Source: an uncultured Prevotella sp.
GTDB lineage: Bacteria; Bacteroidota; Bacteroidia; Bacteroidales; Bacteroidaceae
Length of the DNA stretch: 64,000 nucleotides
Direction: 5' to 3'
Assembly (NCBI GenBank): GCA_900317405.1
Contig: ONGP01000002.1
Location: 1 to 64,000 of the forward strand
Shown here: one piece after another, positions 44,527 to 55,316 of the stretch
Position numbering within the stretch: position 1 is the first letter of the stretch
How the letters are laid out: each line of letters begins with the position of its first letter
Translations under genes and position numbers: made by a program
Notes under the pieces: generated by a model
Seen by the model: the letters and a program-made list of their open reading frames with translations, nothing else
Database searches by the model: none
Told to the model about the DNA's origin: nothing

Positions 44527-47044
44527 ATGAAACATCTGCTTAACGTACTATTACTTTTATGCGCTGCCACAGCTGGCGCCCAGTCACTACCCTATCAGAA
44601 TCCCGAGCTATCGGCTGCTCAGCGTGCTGACGATTTGCTGGGCCGACTTACTCTCGACGAGAAGGTTTCGCTGATGATGGATTCGTCGCCAGCCATACCT
44701 CGTCTGGGCATACCACAGTTTCAGTGGTGGAGCGAGGCTCTGCATGGTGTGGGGCGCAATGGGTTTGCAACCGTATTCCCTGCAACTATCGGCATGGCAG
44801 CATCGTGGGACGATGCACTGCTGCAGAAGGTATTTACAGCCGTAAGCGACGAAGCCCGCGTAAAAGCCCAACAGGCCAAGCGTTCGGGCGACATCAAACG
44901 CTATCAGGGTCTATCGTTTTGGACACCAAACATCAATATCTTCCGCGACCCACGCTGGGGACGCGGACAGGAAACCTACGGCGAAGACCCCTATCTTACC
45001 TCGCAGATGGGATTGGCAGTAGTTCGCGGACTGCAAGGTCCCTACGAGAAGTATCGCAAACTGCTGGCCTGTGCCAAGCACTTTGCAGTGCACAGCGGTC
45101 CTGAGTGGAACCGACATAATGTGCGCCTACCAACGCATCGACGGACAGCCATGCTGCTCACAGACTCGCTACGAGCAAAAAATACTGCGCGATGAATGGG
45201 GATTCCAAGGACTTATCACCAGCGACTGCGGAGCCATACGCGACTTTCTGCCACGATGGCACAACACAGCCAAAGATGGCGCACAGGCCAGCGCTCAGGC
45301 AGTGCTGGCCGGAACCGATGTGGAGTGTGGATCGGAATACCGCCATCTGCCCGAGGCAGTGAAGCGTGGCGAGATAAAAGAGGCCGACATCGACCGCAGC
45401 CTGCGCCGACTGCTGATAGCACGCTTCGAGTTGGGCGATTTCGACCCCGACGACATCAACCCTTGGACTAAGATACCCGAGAGCGTAGTGGCCTGCGACA
45501 AGCATAAGGAACTGGCCGCACAGATGGCTCAGAAGAGTATCGTGCTGCTGCAGAACAAATACGACCTGCTGCCACTTGGCAATAACTTCAAGCCAGCATC
45601 GGGCTCGGCCACTGATATCGTGGTGATGGGGCCCAATGCCAACGATTCGGTGATGATGTGGGCCAACTACTCAGGCTATCCCACACATACCATTACAGCC
45701 CTGGAAGGCATACGCACCAAGGCCAACAAGCGTGTACCCGGAGCCAGGATACGCTACATACAGGGCTGCGGACTTACACGCAACGAGGTGTTTGAGAGCC
45801 GTTTCAGCCAGATCATGAGTCCTAAGGGCGCGCATGGCATACAGATAACATGGTGGAACAACACCCAGTGGAAGGGCAACCCTGCAGCCGTACTTACCAC
45901 CCGACAGGCCGTACGACTTAGCAATGGCGGAAACACCGTGTTTGCCCCTGGAGTAAACCTGGAGAACTGCTCTGCACGACTAGAAGGAATACTAACCCCT
46001 ACAACCGACGAGACACTTACATTCGACATCAGCGGCGACGACCGTCTACGCCTGTTGGTAAACGGCGACACGCTGGTAAGCATCTGGAATCCACGCCAGC
46101 GCATACAGGGTGCCAAGAAGGAACTTACAGTCAAGGCTGGTAAATCCTACCGTATACAGATAGACTATGTACAAGAGGCAGGCTATGGTGCACTCAACTT
46201 CGATGTAACCAAGCGCTACACTCCATCGGTCAAGGAACTGCTTCAGCAGATAGGCGACACACGTACCATAGTGTTCGTAGGCGGCATTTCGCCAAGTCTT
46301 GAGGGCGAGGAGATGCGTGTTGACGAGCCCGGATTCAAGGGTGGAGATCGCACCAGCATAGAGTTACCACAGGTGCAGCGCGACCTGCTGGCAGCACTAC
46401 ACAAAGCCGGCAAGAAGGTTATTTTTGTAAACTGTTCTGGTTCGGCCATGGCACTTGCTCCCGAACTTGAATCGTGCGATGCCATCATCCAGTGGTGGTA
46501 TGGTGGCGAGATGGGTGGTGCAGCACTAGCCGAGATGCTGTTTGGCGACCGAGCACCTAGCGGCAAACTGCCAATCACGTTCTATCGCAGCACCAACGAC
46601 CTGCCTGATTTTCTGGATTACACCATGAAGAATCGCACCTATCGTTACTTCAAAGGTAAAGAATTATTCCCATTTGGATTCGGTCTCACATATACACAGT
46701 TTGAGATTGGCACCCCAACCTATGCCGATGGCAAAATAAATGTAAAAGTTAGCAATGTAGGCTCGGGCAATGGCGCCGGAGCAGGTGTAGCCACCGAGAC
46801 CGTGCAAGTATATATCCGTAATCTGGCCGACAAACAAGGTCCGCTAAAGACACTGCGTGCCTACAAGCAAGTAGAACTAACCCCAGGCGAAAGCAAGACG
46901 CTAAGCATCCCCCTACCCCGCACCAGTTTCGAGGGATGGGACCCAAGCACCAACACCATGCGTGTAGTGCCCGGCCGATACGAAATAATGGTAGGAAACT
47001 CCAGCGCCGATCGTGACCTAAAGAAAATTATTGTCGACATATAA
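44527..47044 (+). pseudogene. GH3 glycosidase with PA14 domain, broken by an internal deletion
   Basis: Secreted GH3 enzyme (beta-glucosidase/xylosidase type). The first part (from 44527) has signal MKHLLNVLLLLCAATAGAQ and motifs RLGIPQFQWWSEALHG, RWGRGQETYGEDPYL and CAKHFAVHSGPEWNRH. Reading then shifts frame near 45113-45117 into a part starting IMCAYQRIDGQPCCSQTRY with the nucleophile motif TSDCGAI, then a PA14 domain (about 45.85-46.2 kb) and C-terminal domains. Family members have roughly 30-36 residues between these parts, so about 100 bp is missing and the frame is lost. GACAT at the joint could be left by a short-repeat deletion. A sequencing or assembly error is the alternative. Confidence 0.85.
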
Positions 47045-47082
47045 GCAGAAACATACAACACATCAACAAATAGGCCTGAATC

Positions 47083-47157
47083 CCGCATAAACACTGGGTT
47101 TCAGTTGAGTGAGGTGTTTCGCAAACACCTCACTCAACTACTCAAAAACACCTCACT
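47083..47157 (+). repeat. Left inverted repeat of the VapE element
   Basis: Starts CCGCATAAACACTGGG. It contains a perfect 15-bp hairpin at 47105-47137 (TTGAGTGAGGTGTTT, loop CGC, inverse) and a third copy of the 15-mer at 47146-47160. Confidence 0.85.
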
Positions 47158-47191
47158 CAATTGTTAAAACCTAGGAATTTAACACGAAAAA

Positions 47192-47223
47192 TTTGCAAAC
47201 CGCAATTATTTTTTGTATCTTTG
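47192..47223 (+). promoter_or_regulatory. Promoter of the VapE-like gene
   Basis: TTTG (47192-47195) and TATCTTTG (47216-47223) are 20 bp apart, an exact consensus pair inside the element. A leader of about 95 nt follows, with a 19-codon ORF at 47249-47308 (MKNIREYEKCTESITRVIT) that might be an upstream regulatory ORF. Confidence 0.75.
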
Positions 47224-47322
47224 CAATCCATTTTGAGAAAGCGCACACATGAAAAACATACGCGAGTATGAAAAGTGCACAGAATCAATAACTAGAGTAA
47301 TAACTTAAAGAATTAAATTTTT

Positions 47323-48534
47323 ATGAGTAAAATGACCATTAACGGAGAGTCTCTTGGAGCCTCTCAGCAGAACACTCTCGCCGTAGAGTTGTTCCTTCAG
47401 GAAAACTACCAGTTCCGTCGAAACATCCTCAACGGCAAGGTAGAGTATGTAATTTTGACCCCCGAACAGGCTGATGTTCAGTCCGTTTGGCGACCTCTAA
47501 CTCCTGAGGCCCTTAACAGCATCATACGCAAGGGCAAGCAGGAACAGATCACCAAGGGTAGTCCTAAGACGGACATCATCGAGGTGATTCACTCTGATGC
47601 AACTCCCACGTACAACCCTATCTGGGAGTATCTTGATAATCTGCCCAAGTGGGACGGACAGAATCATCTGGCTAAGCTCTTCAGCCGTTTGCCTGGAATC
47701 AGTAGCGAACAGCTTGATTTCCTGGTCATCTGGTTTCGTTCGGCTGTGGCACATTGGCGCCAGATGGACACTCTGCATGGCAATGAGTGCGCGCCTACGC
47801 TGATTGGTGCTCAGGGCTGCGGCAAGTCTACATTCCTGGCTCGACTTCTGCCTCCTGAACTTCGCGAGTACTATCTCGACCACCTTAACCTTAGCAATAA
47901 GTTCGACAAGGAGATGGCTCTGACCAACAACTTGATAGTAAACCTCGACGAACTTGATGCTATTCGCCCTAGTCAGCAGGCTGCATTGAAGCAGACTCTG
48001 TCTAAGAGTAAGGTGAATGGTCGCCCCATCTATGGTTGCTCGCAGGATGATCGTCCTCGATACGCATCGTTCGTGGCTACCACCAACAACCGTCATCCTC
48101 TGTCGGATGTCACAGGTAGCCGTCGATACATCTGTATCGAGATTCCCGAGGGGCAGTATATCGACAATACTGGCGATATCGATTATCAGCAGTTGTATGC
48201 TCAGATAGTTTACGAGGTTAGCGAACTTAAGGCACCTTATTGGTTCAACAACGACCAGGTGGCCCGCATCCAGGAGATCAATCTGGATTATACCGACCAG
48301 AAGGATATGGCCGAGATTGTTGAGGCCTGCTTCCGTAAGCCTAAGGAGGGCGAGAAGGTTAAGTCACTTAACAGCAAGCAGATTCTTGAGCAGATTCGCA
48401 AGGAATACCCCTCAGTTAAGAGCGATCATAGCACCAAGATTCATCTGGGATATGCTATGAAGGACCTTGGTTTCAATCATACTGAGCGAGGTCACGTAAA
48501 GTTCTACGAGGTGGTTCCTACCAAGGTGGCTTGA
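47323..48534 (+). CDS. VapE-like P-loop ATPase (virulence-associated E family)
   Basis: 403-aa protein of the VapE family, related to viral and satellite replication helicases. Walker A is GAQGCGKST (162-170), Walker B LIVNLDELD (204-212), the sensor is VATTNN (251-256), and the arginine-finger motif TGSRRYI (264-270). The C-terminal part (about 325-400) resembles the DUF3874 region. Longer relatives carry an N-terminal primase domain; here only about 90 residues precede the family core, with no primase motif seen. It is the sole gene between two inverted repeats and likely drives the replication of, or defends, this unit; that role is inference. Confidence 0.85.
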   Translation: MSKMTINGESLGASQQNTLAVELFLQENYQFRRNILNGKVEYVILTPEQADVQSVWRPLTPEALNSIIRKGKQEQITKGSPKTDIIEVIHSDATPTYNPIWEYLDNLPKWDGQNHLAKLFSRLPGISSEQLDFLVIWFRSAVAHWRQMDTLHGNECAPTLIGAQGCGKSTFLARLLPPELREYYLDHLNLSNKFDKEMALTNNLIVNLDELDAIRPSQQAALKQTLSKSKVNGRPIYGCSQDDRPRYASFVATTNNRHPLSDVTGSRRYICIEIPEGQYIDNTGDIDYQQLYAQIVYEVSELKAPYWFNNDQVARIQEINLDYTDQKDMAEIVEACFRKPKEGEKVKSLNSKQILEQIRKEYPSVKSDHSTKIHLGYAMKDLGFNHTERGHVKFYEVVPTKVA

Positions 48535-48543
48535 CGCTGGAAA

Positions 48544-48620
48544 AGTGAGGTGTTGGGTGAGATGTTGAGTGAGGTGTTTGCAAAACATCTCACCCGTCTG
48601 CAAGCCCAGTGTTTATGCGG
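48544..48620 (-). repeat. Right inverted repeat of the VapE element
   Basis: Inverted relative of 47083-47157. Outer 16 bp at 48605-48620 match perfectly; the 15-mer TTGAGTGAGGTGTTT is at 48565-48579. Three direct units AGTGAGGTGTTG/GGTGAGATGTTG/AGTGAGGTGTTT run from 48544 to 48579. Confidence 0.85.
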
Positions 48621-48665
48621 CCCGCAGAAGATTTGAGTGATATGTTGATAAAAATTGTAAAAGCT

Positions 48666-49097
48666 ATGAATATGATAAGTTATAAAGAAGTTCCTGGCAC
48701 ATATCTGCATTGCATTCATGCAGATTGTCCTATGGCTAGTCACTGTCTGCGCCAGATAGCCATGCAGACTATGCCTAATGATCAAATAGCCGTAAGCATT
48801 GTGAACCCTAAGCTCACTAATCAGTCGGCTGAGTGTGAGTTTTATCGCAACGATACACCTCAGGTGTATGGCAAGGGTTTTAAGAACATGCAAAAGCAGA
48901 TGCTACCTGGTCAGTACGAAACATTCTCCTATCGACTTCAGGGAAAGTTTGGTCGCACAGGTTATTTCGAGCGTCGTAGGGGCGAACGCCTCTGTTCGCC
49001 TCGTGAAATTCAGATAGTAAATAATGTTCTAAAAGAAATAGGCCTAGAGCACCTTAAGTTCGATGTATACGAGGAGCATTATTGCTGGGACGAATAA
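48666..49097 (+). CDS. DUF6078 family protein
   Basis: About 143-aa cytoplasmic protein of a Bacteroidales family without known function. The family start YKEVPGTYLHCIHADCPMAS, with paired Cys residues, and HCLRQIAMQ are seen, then NQSAECEFYR and a basic FGRTGYFERRRGERLCSPRE, which may bind nucleic acid. Start is uncertain: ATG at 48642, 48666 or 48672; a GTG-start extension to 48609 would begin inside the VapE element's repeat. Whether it belongs with the VapE gene is open. Confidence 0.65.
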   Translation: MNMISYKEVPGTYLHCIHADCPMASHCLRQIAMQTMPNDQIAVSIVNPKLTNQSAECEFYRNDTPQVYGKGFKNMQKQMLPGQYETFSYRLQGKFGRTGYFERRRGERLCSPREIQIVNNVLKEIGLEHLKFDVYEEHYCWDE

Positions 49098-49124
49098 TCC
49101 CCACAAAACCTCGTATTAATACCA

Positions 49125-49201
49125 ACTGCAGTACGCCCTAGGGCGTACTGCAGTATTTTAGTAAGCGTACTCGAGTACGTCCATATTCGTACTCGAGTGC
49201 G
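49125..49201. repeat. Cluster of palindromes downstream of the DUF6078 gene
   Basis: A perfect 30-bp palindrome (49125-49154, centre CCCTAGGG, arms with CTGCAGTACG) is followed by a perfect 14-bp palindrome CGTACTCGAGTACG (49166-49179) and a near copy CGTACTCGAGTGCG (49188-49201). All share GTAC half-sites. No T run follows, so a simple terminator is unlikely. Confidence 0.75.
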
Positions 49202-49341
49202 CCATAGTCCATACGCCTATCGTACTTGCTGTCTTCTTTGTCTCTTTCCGAAGAATCCTGTCTATTCGCGGAACTTGATGGTTTGCATTTCGTAGTTCAT
49301 CTCTTCGATGATGGCAAGGAATGCTAGGTGGTAGCTAAAAG

Positions 49342-50205
49342 CTATATATTTCCCAAATACACATGTTTGATGCCCTCTTCTTCGGCTATTTGTTTGGCGG
49401 TATAAAGCGTTTGGCGAGGGGTTGGTGGTTTGTCTTGCATTTTATAGCGTGGAAAGAATCGGCTGAAGTGTAGTGGGGTTTCGGATAAGTCGTTGTCTTT
49501 CAACCATTTGCACATCTCTCTAATCATCTTCACATCATCGTTGATGTCTGGAATAATCAGATTTGTTATTTCTAACCAAACGCCAGCATCGCGCATGGCA
49601 AGGATGGTGTCGAGTACAGGTTGCAGATGACCACCACTCACACGCTGGTATATCTCGTCGCTAAACGATTTTAAATCCACGTTGGCCGCATCGAGATAAG
49701 GTAGCAGATGGCTCAGTGGTTCTTGGCACACATAACCTGCAGTAACCAATATGTTCCAGAGTCCTGCTTCGTGGGCCTTTTGGGCTGTGTCAGTGATGTA
49801 TTCGATATAGGTGAGCGGCTCTGTGTAAGTATATGCGATGCCTGGACAATGGTGTTTCTGGCATAGTGCAACCACCTCATCTGGTTGCAATTGGTAGTAG
49901 TTTACATCTTGTGGCGAAACCTGCGATATTTCGTGATTCTGACAGTTTAAGCAACGGAAATTACAGCCTGTACATGCAATGGAGAGACAAGTGGTGCCTG
50001 GATGAAAATGATAAAGCGGCTTCTTCTCAATCGGATCGATGGCTAGCGAGCAAGGCTTGGCATATACCTCACTTATTAGCGTGCCGCCATGATTACGCCG
50101 ACTGCGACAGATACCCGTCCGTCCATCGCTTATCTTGCAATGGTGCGGACATAGTTCGCATTCCACTCGTCCATCCTCCAATCGATGATAATATCTGCAC
50201 TCCAT
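49342..50205 (-). CDS. amrS: AmmeMemoRadiSam-system radical SAM enzyme AmrS
   Basis: 287-aa radical SAM protein. The [4Fe-4S] motif is C81-xxx-C85-xx-C88 in CTGCNFRCLNCQN. An N-terminal Cys cluster (C16, C19, C23, C33 in ECELCPHHCKISDGRTGIC) is typical of the family. Later motifs YTYTEPLTYIEY and FSRFFPRYKM also fit. The ATG at 50205 shares one base with the stop of the upstream Memo-AMMECR1 gene (TGATG), so the two are translationally coupled; the longer frame from 50250 lies inside that gene. The reaction of the system is not established. Confidence 0.92.
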   Translation of the reverse strand: MECRYYHRLEDGRVECELCPHHCKISDGRTGICRSRRNHGGTLISEVYAKPCSLAIDPIEKKPLYHFHPGTTCLSIACTGCNFRCLNCQNHEISQVSPQDVNYYQLQPDEVVALCQKHHCPGIAYTYTEPLTYIEYITDTAQKAHEAGLWNILVTAGYVCQEPLSHLLPYLDAANVDLKSFSDEIYQRVSGGHLQPVLDTILAMRDAGVWLEITNLIIPDINDDVKMIREMCKWLKDNDLSETPLHFSRFFPRYKMQDKPPTPRQTLYTAKQIAEEEGIKHVYLGNI

Positions 50206-51662
50206 CAGAACACTATTGCTTCGTAAACATACAATTCTGCATCGCGCCATCCATCCCAGCCTATGCCTGCCTTATCCTGCGCACAATGCCCCAAAAACTC
50301 CTCTTTGGTCCAGTTTACTTCATCGGCCACTTGTGGTAGGAAAGTGCCGCTATGATAGCCTTTCTTAATATAGATGCCGTGACGATGCAACTGGAACTCG
50401 TCGATGCTCTGTATGCGACACATAGGTGTGAGCACAGATATCTCGATGTCGATATCAGCTAGTTCGTCGCTTGTTACGGGCATAAATCGTGGGTCTTCGA
50501 ATGCTGCAGCACGAGCCATTCTGGCTACAATCTCATGCAGAGGATAATCCTCGCCAAAATGGCCTATACAACCACGTAATCGTCCATGCTTGTGTAGTGA
50601 AACAAAAGCGCCACATTTAGAATTAAGAATTGATGAGCGGATAATTGGCTGTGCGATGGGCCTACCAGCTAATTGATCCTTTATGCTTTGCAAAGCTATC
50701 TGTTTAAGTAGTTGCTTTTCCTCGGCCGATAGTGAAAACTCAGCCTGTTTTTGGCGAAGGATGGCGAACGAATGATATCCCACCACTCGGCTATGGTCGT
50801 GATTATCTATGTCGCCAGAGTTCTGATACATCAGGTGTTTAACATTGCATTGTCCATCCATCATCAGCATCAGAGTAACGATAGCAAACTCGCCGCAAGC
50901 ACTAGTAGCCAGATTGCGTTTTCCGCTATCGGCATTAGCATTGATGGTGGTAATAAACTCCTCTACATCACCTGTTTCGATGGCTTTTCCCGTCTTTGCA
51001 TCCACTTCGTAGGCATCCTCATAGGATGGGTAATGTGAGAAATCACTGCTGATTACAAACAAATTGTCGCCAGTAAAATATGGTTTCAGTACTTCGGCCA
51101 TCCTTTTCAGTTTGTTGTAGTCGTTGGTCGAAATGATGATGGGCACTATTGGCGGCACATCGCCCAATCTGCGCTGTAAAAATGGCAATTGTACTTCCAA
51201 GCAATGTTCCTGCGAATGAGCAGAACGACGATAGGTGAACACACTATCAGCCTTGGTAAGTTCAATAGCTGTTTCGTGGTCAACTTTTACATTGCCCAAT
51301 GGTGTGGCATAATAATCGGCCTCTGTGTTTACCGATGCACCATCAAGCCATTCGTGGTGGCTGGGGCCTAATAGGAAAATGCGTTCGTATTGTTTTTTAG
51401 CATCGATTGCCATATAGGCCGATGAAGCTACATTCCCTGAGAAATAGTAACCAGCATGGGGCACTATGAGTGCTGCTAGATTTTCATAAACCTTAGCACC
51501 ACTGTGGCGATTAAGCAGACTATCTACCTCATACTCAAGTTCTTGCGCGTCGCCCGTATAAAAACGATTAGCTTGTGTGGCTGGTCTAACCACAGGCTCT
51601 CGCGTATCAAAGTTGCACGAATTCATCATCATTACTATTGCTAAGATTAGTCCTAATATCAT
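50205..51662 (-). CDS. Memo-AMMECR1 fusion (AmmeMemoRadiSam proteins B and A)
   Basis: 485-aa fusion. Residues about 25-300 are the Memo domain (ANRFYTGDAQELEYEVDSLL, LIVPHAGYYFSGNVASSAY, FLLGPSHHEW, VISSDFSHYPSYEDAY), with the His and Asp pocket of this dioxygenase-like fold. Residues 310-485 are AMMECR1 (GAFVSLHKHGRLRGCIGHF and the DIDIEISVLTPM strand). Read from 51662, the start looks like a lipoprotein signal (ILAIVMMMNSC), but a promoter box at 51667-51674 lies 4 nt upstream, so the true start may be ATG 51632-51626 with no signal. Compartment is therefore unclear. Confidence 0.88.
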   Translation of the reverse strand: MILGLILAIVMMMNSCNFDTREPVVRPATQANRFYTGDAQELEYEVDSLLNRHSGAKVYENLAALIVPHAGYYFSGNVASSAYMAIDAKKQYERIFLLGPSHHEWLDGASVNTEADYYATPLGNVKVDHETAIELTKADSVFTYRRSAHSQEHCLEVQLPFLQRRLGDVPPIVPIIISTNDYNKLKRMAEVLKPYFTGDNLFVISSDFSHYPSYEDAYEVDAKTGKAIETGDVEEFITTINANADSGKRNLATSACGEFAIVTLMLMMDGQCNVKHLMYQNSGDIDNHDHSRVVGYHSFAILRQKQAEFSLSAEEKQLLKQIALQSIKDQLAGRPIAQPIIRSSILNSKCGAFVSLHKHGRLRGCIGHFGEDYPLHEIVARMARAAAFEDPRFMPVTSDELADIDIEISVLTPMCRIQSIDEFQLHRHGIYIKKGYHSGTFLPQVADEVNWTKEEFLGHCAQDKAGIGWDGWRDAELYVYEAIVF

Positions 51663-51666
51663 GTCG

Positions 51667-51674
51667 CAAAGATA
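51667..51674 (-). promoter_or_regulatory. -7 promoter box of the AmmeMemoRadiSam genes
   Basis: Minus-strand TATCTTTG, 4 nt before the ATG at 51662. The transcript start would fall at or after that codon, which bears on where translation begins. Confidence 0.5.
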
Positions 51675-51776
51675 GCAATAATCTTTATATAATCCTAATA
51701 TTTTCGCCTAAAATTTGGAACTTCCAGCTTTTTCGTTTACTTTTGTGGCGAGAAAAGATATGTTTTTCGTTTGTTT

Positions 51777-51808
51777 CTTGGTGTTTTGGGATTTTTTTTG
51801 TACCTTTG
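51777..51808 (+). promoter_or_regulatory. Promoter of the ABC-F gene
   Basis: CTTG (51777-51780) and TACCTTTG (51801-51808) are 20 bp apart; ATG 36 nt downstream. Confidence 0.65.
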
Positions 51809-51820
51809 CACCCCAAATAA

Positions 51821-53458
<1,638 letters not shown>

Positions 53459-53526
53459 CGAGATGAGAAGCTGGATTTGGCATGGTATTTGCTGAATTGT
53501 AAGCAGAACTTTAAAACAACGCTATT

Positions 53527-54129
53527 ATGACAGAAAAAGATATCAACATCGAAGAGGAGGAGACTCTGAACGAGCAGCCAGTTGACGAGACTGACAAAGA
53601 GGCAGAAGAGACAGCTGCTGCCGAAGAGGCTGCAACAGAGGAACCTGCCCAGGAAGAAGAGGAGGAGAAGGAGGAGAAAGACCCTCTGGAGAAGGCACTC
53701 GAAGAGGCTGCCGAGCTGAAGAACCAGCTGCTGTATAAGGCTGCCGAATTTGAGAACTACCGCAAGCGCACACTGAAGGAGCGTGCCGAGCTGATACTGA
53801 ACGGCGGCGAGAAGGTGATAACAGCCATCCTGCCAGTGCTCGACGACATGGAGCGCGCCATAGCCAACGGTAGCAAGACCGAAGATCCACAGGTCCTGCG
53901 CGAGGGCATGGAACTGATTTACCAGAAGTTCGTGAAGACTCTCGAAGGCCAGGGCGTAAGCAAGATCGAGACCAAGGATGCCGACTTTGACACCGACCTG
54001 CACGAGGCTGTAGCTATGGTTCCAGGCATGGGCGACGACAAGAAGGGCAAGGTTATCGACTGCCTGCAGGAGGGATATAAACTTAACGACAAAGTAATCC
54101 GCCACGCCAAAGTGGCAGTAGGACAATAA
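53527..54129 (+). CDS. grpE: Nucleotide exchange factor GrpE
   Basis: Cochaperone that releases ADP from DnaK. 200 aa. The first 60 residues are a Glu-rich tail (EEEEEKEEKDPLEKALEEAA), followed by the long helix YKAAEFENYRKRTLKERAEL and the C-terminal beta domain (LHEAVAMVPGMGDDKKGKVI, then GYKLNDKVIRHAKVAVGQ). Ends 6 nt before dnaJ; the pair is one operon. DnaK itself is not in the window. No CIRCE-type element was seen before it. Confidence 0.95.
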   Translation: MTEKDINIEEEETLNEQPVDETDKEAEETAAAEEAATEEPAQEEEEEKEEKDPLEKALEEAAELKNQLLYKAAEFENYRKRTLKERAELILNGGEKVITAILPVLDDMERAIANGSKTEDPQVLREGMELIYQKFVKTLEGQGVSKIETKDADFDTDLHEAVAMVPGMGDDKKGKVIDCLQEGYKLNDKVIRHAKVAVGQ

Positions 54130-54135
54130 ACCGGT

Positions 54136-55296
54136 ATGGCACAGAAACGAGATTATTACGAGGTGCTGGGCGTCCAGAAGGGCGCTACAGAAGACGAAAT
54201 CAAGAAAGCATATCGTAAGATAGCCATCAAGTATCACCCCGACCGCAACCCCGGCGACAAGGAAGCTGAGGAAAAGTTTAAGGAAGCGGCCGAGGCATAC
54301 AACGTGCTGCACGATCCTAAGACACGCCAGCAGTACGACCAGTTCGGATTCGACGGTCCAAACATGGGCGGAGGATTCGGTGGTTTCAGCGGATTCGAAA
54401 CCAATATGAACATGGACGATATCTTCTCTATGTTCGGCGATATCTTCGGAGGTCACGGTTTCGGCGGATTCGGCGGAGGTCAACGCCGACAGCAGCAGCA
54501 TCGCGGTAGCGACCTGCGACTGAAGGTAAAACTGACACTCGAGGAGATCAATACCGGTGTTACCAAGAAGTTCAAAGTGCGCAAGGATATACCCTGCCCA
54601 CACTGTAGCGGTAGCGGCGCAGAGGCCGGAAGCACCAAGGAGCAGTGCCCCACATGTCACGGTCAGGGTTACATCACCCACACCACCCAGAGCATCTTCG
54701 GTATGATGCAGCAGCAGAGCGTTTGTCCCACCTGCGGTGGCGAAGGTCAGGTAATAAAGAACAAGTGTAAGCACTGCGGCGGTACCGGTGTAGAGAAGGG
54801 CGAGGAAGTAGTAGAGATAAACATCCCCGCTGGTGTAGCCGAGGGTATGGTAGTAAACGTACCTGGCAAGGGAAATGCCGGCAAGCACAATGGTACTTCG
54901 GGCGACATCCAGGTATTTATCGAGGAAGAGCCAAACGATACATTTATCCGCGACGGCAACGACCTGATATACAACCTACTACTCGACTTCCCAACAGCAG
55001 CACTGGGTGGCGAAATAGAGATACCTACCATAGAGGGCACTAAACTGAAGGTAAAACTGGAGAATGGAACCCAGCCTGGAAAGACCCTGCGCCTGCGCGG
55101 CAAGGGACTGCCCGCAGTACAAGGCTATGGCAGCGGACGCGGCGATCTGGTGGTAAACATCAGCGTGTATGTGCCAAAGACCCTGAGCAGAGAGGAGAAG
55201 CAGGTCATTGAGCAGTTCAAGGGCAGCGACAACTTCAAGGGCGACAAGCAGACCCGCGACTCTATCTTCCAGAAATTCAAGAATTACTTTAATTAA
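54136..55296 (+). CDS. dnaJ: Chaperone DnaJ
   Basis: Hsp40 that delivers substrates to DnaK. 386 aa, type I. The J domain (1-70) has the HPD motif in [17 protein letters not shown] Gly/Phe-rich stretch (about 75-115) follows. The zinc domain has four CxxCxGxG-type repeats: [24 protein letters not shown] and CKHCGGTG. The C-terminal substrate-binding domains end in the FQKFKNYFN tail. Starts 6 nt after grpE. Confidence 0.97.
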   Translation: MAQKRDYYEVLGVQKGATEDEIKKAYRKIAIKYHPDRNPGDKEAEEKFKEAAEAYNVLHDPKTRQQYDQFGFDGPNMGGGFGGFSGFETNMNMDDIFSMFGDIFGGHGFGGFGGGQRRQQQHRGSDLRLKVKLTLEEINTGVTKKFKVRKDIPCPHCSGSGAEAGSTKEQCPTCHGQGYITHTTQSIFGMMQQQSVCPTCGGEGQVIKNKCKHCGGTGVEKGEEVVEINIPAGVAEGMVVNVPGKGNAGKHNGTSGDIQVFIEEEPNDTFIRDGNDLIYNLLLDFPTAALGGEIEIPTIEGTKLKVKLENGTQPGKTLRLRGKGLPAVQGYGSGRGDLVVNISVYVPKTLSREEKQVIEQFKGSDNFKGDKQTRDSIFQKFKNYFN

Positions 55297-55316
55297 TATA
55301 TTAATAAGGTATAGCT

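Larger units (their letters stand above)
47083..48620. mobile_element. Candidate one-gene VapE element with ~75-bp inverted repeats
   Basis: The left arm 47083-47157 and right arm 48544-48620 are inverted relatives. They share an outer perfect 16 bp (CCGCATAAACACTGGG), a hairpin region, and an identical 15-mer AAACACCTCACTCAA. Between them lie only a canonical promoter and one VapE-like ATPase gene; the right arm begins 10 nt after its stop. No transposase, integrase or target duplication was seen. It looks like a compact replicative or mobilised unit. Confidence 0.6.

Noticed and set aside
44503..45195. The N-terminal GH3 part as a separate short protein
   Set aside because: It ends in non-homologous codons after the frame shift, while the rest of the GH3 domain continues in the next frame.
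47045..47322. The hairpin after the GH3 gene as an ordinary terminator
   Set aside because: No T run follows, and related copies sit at the other side of the VapE gene, so it is better read as an element end.
47083..48620. The VapE unit as a CRISPR array or ordinary insertion sequence
   Set aside because: The repeats are too few and irregular for CRISPR, and no transposase is present.
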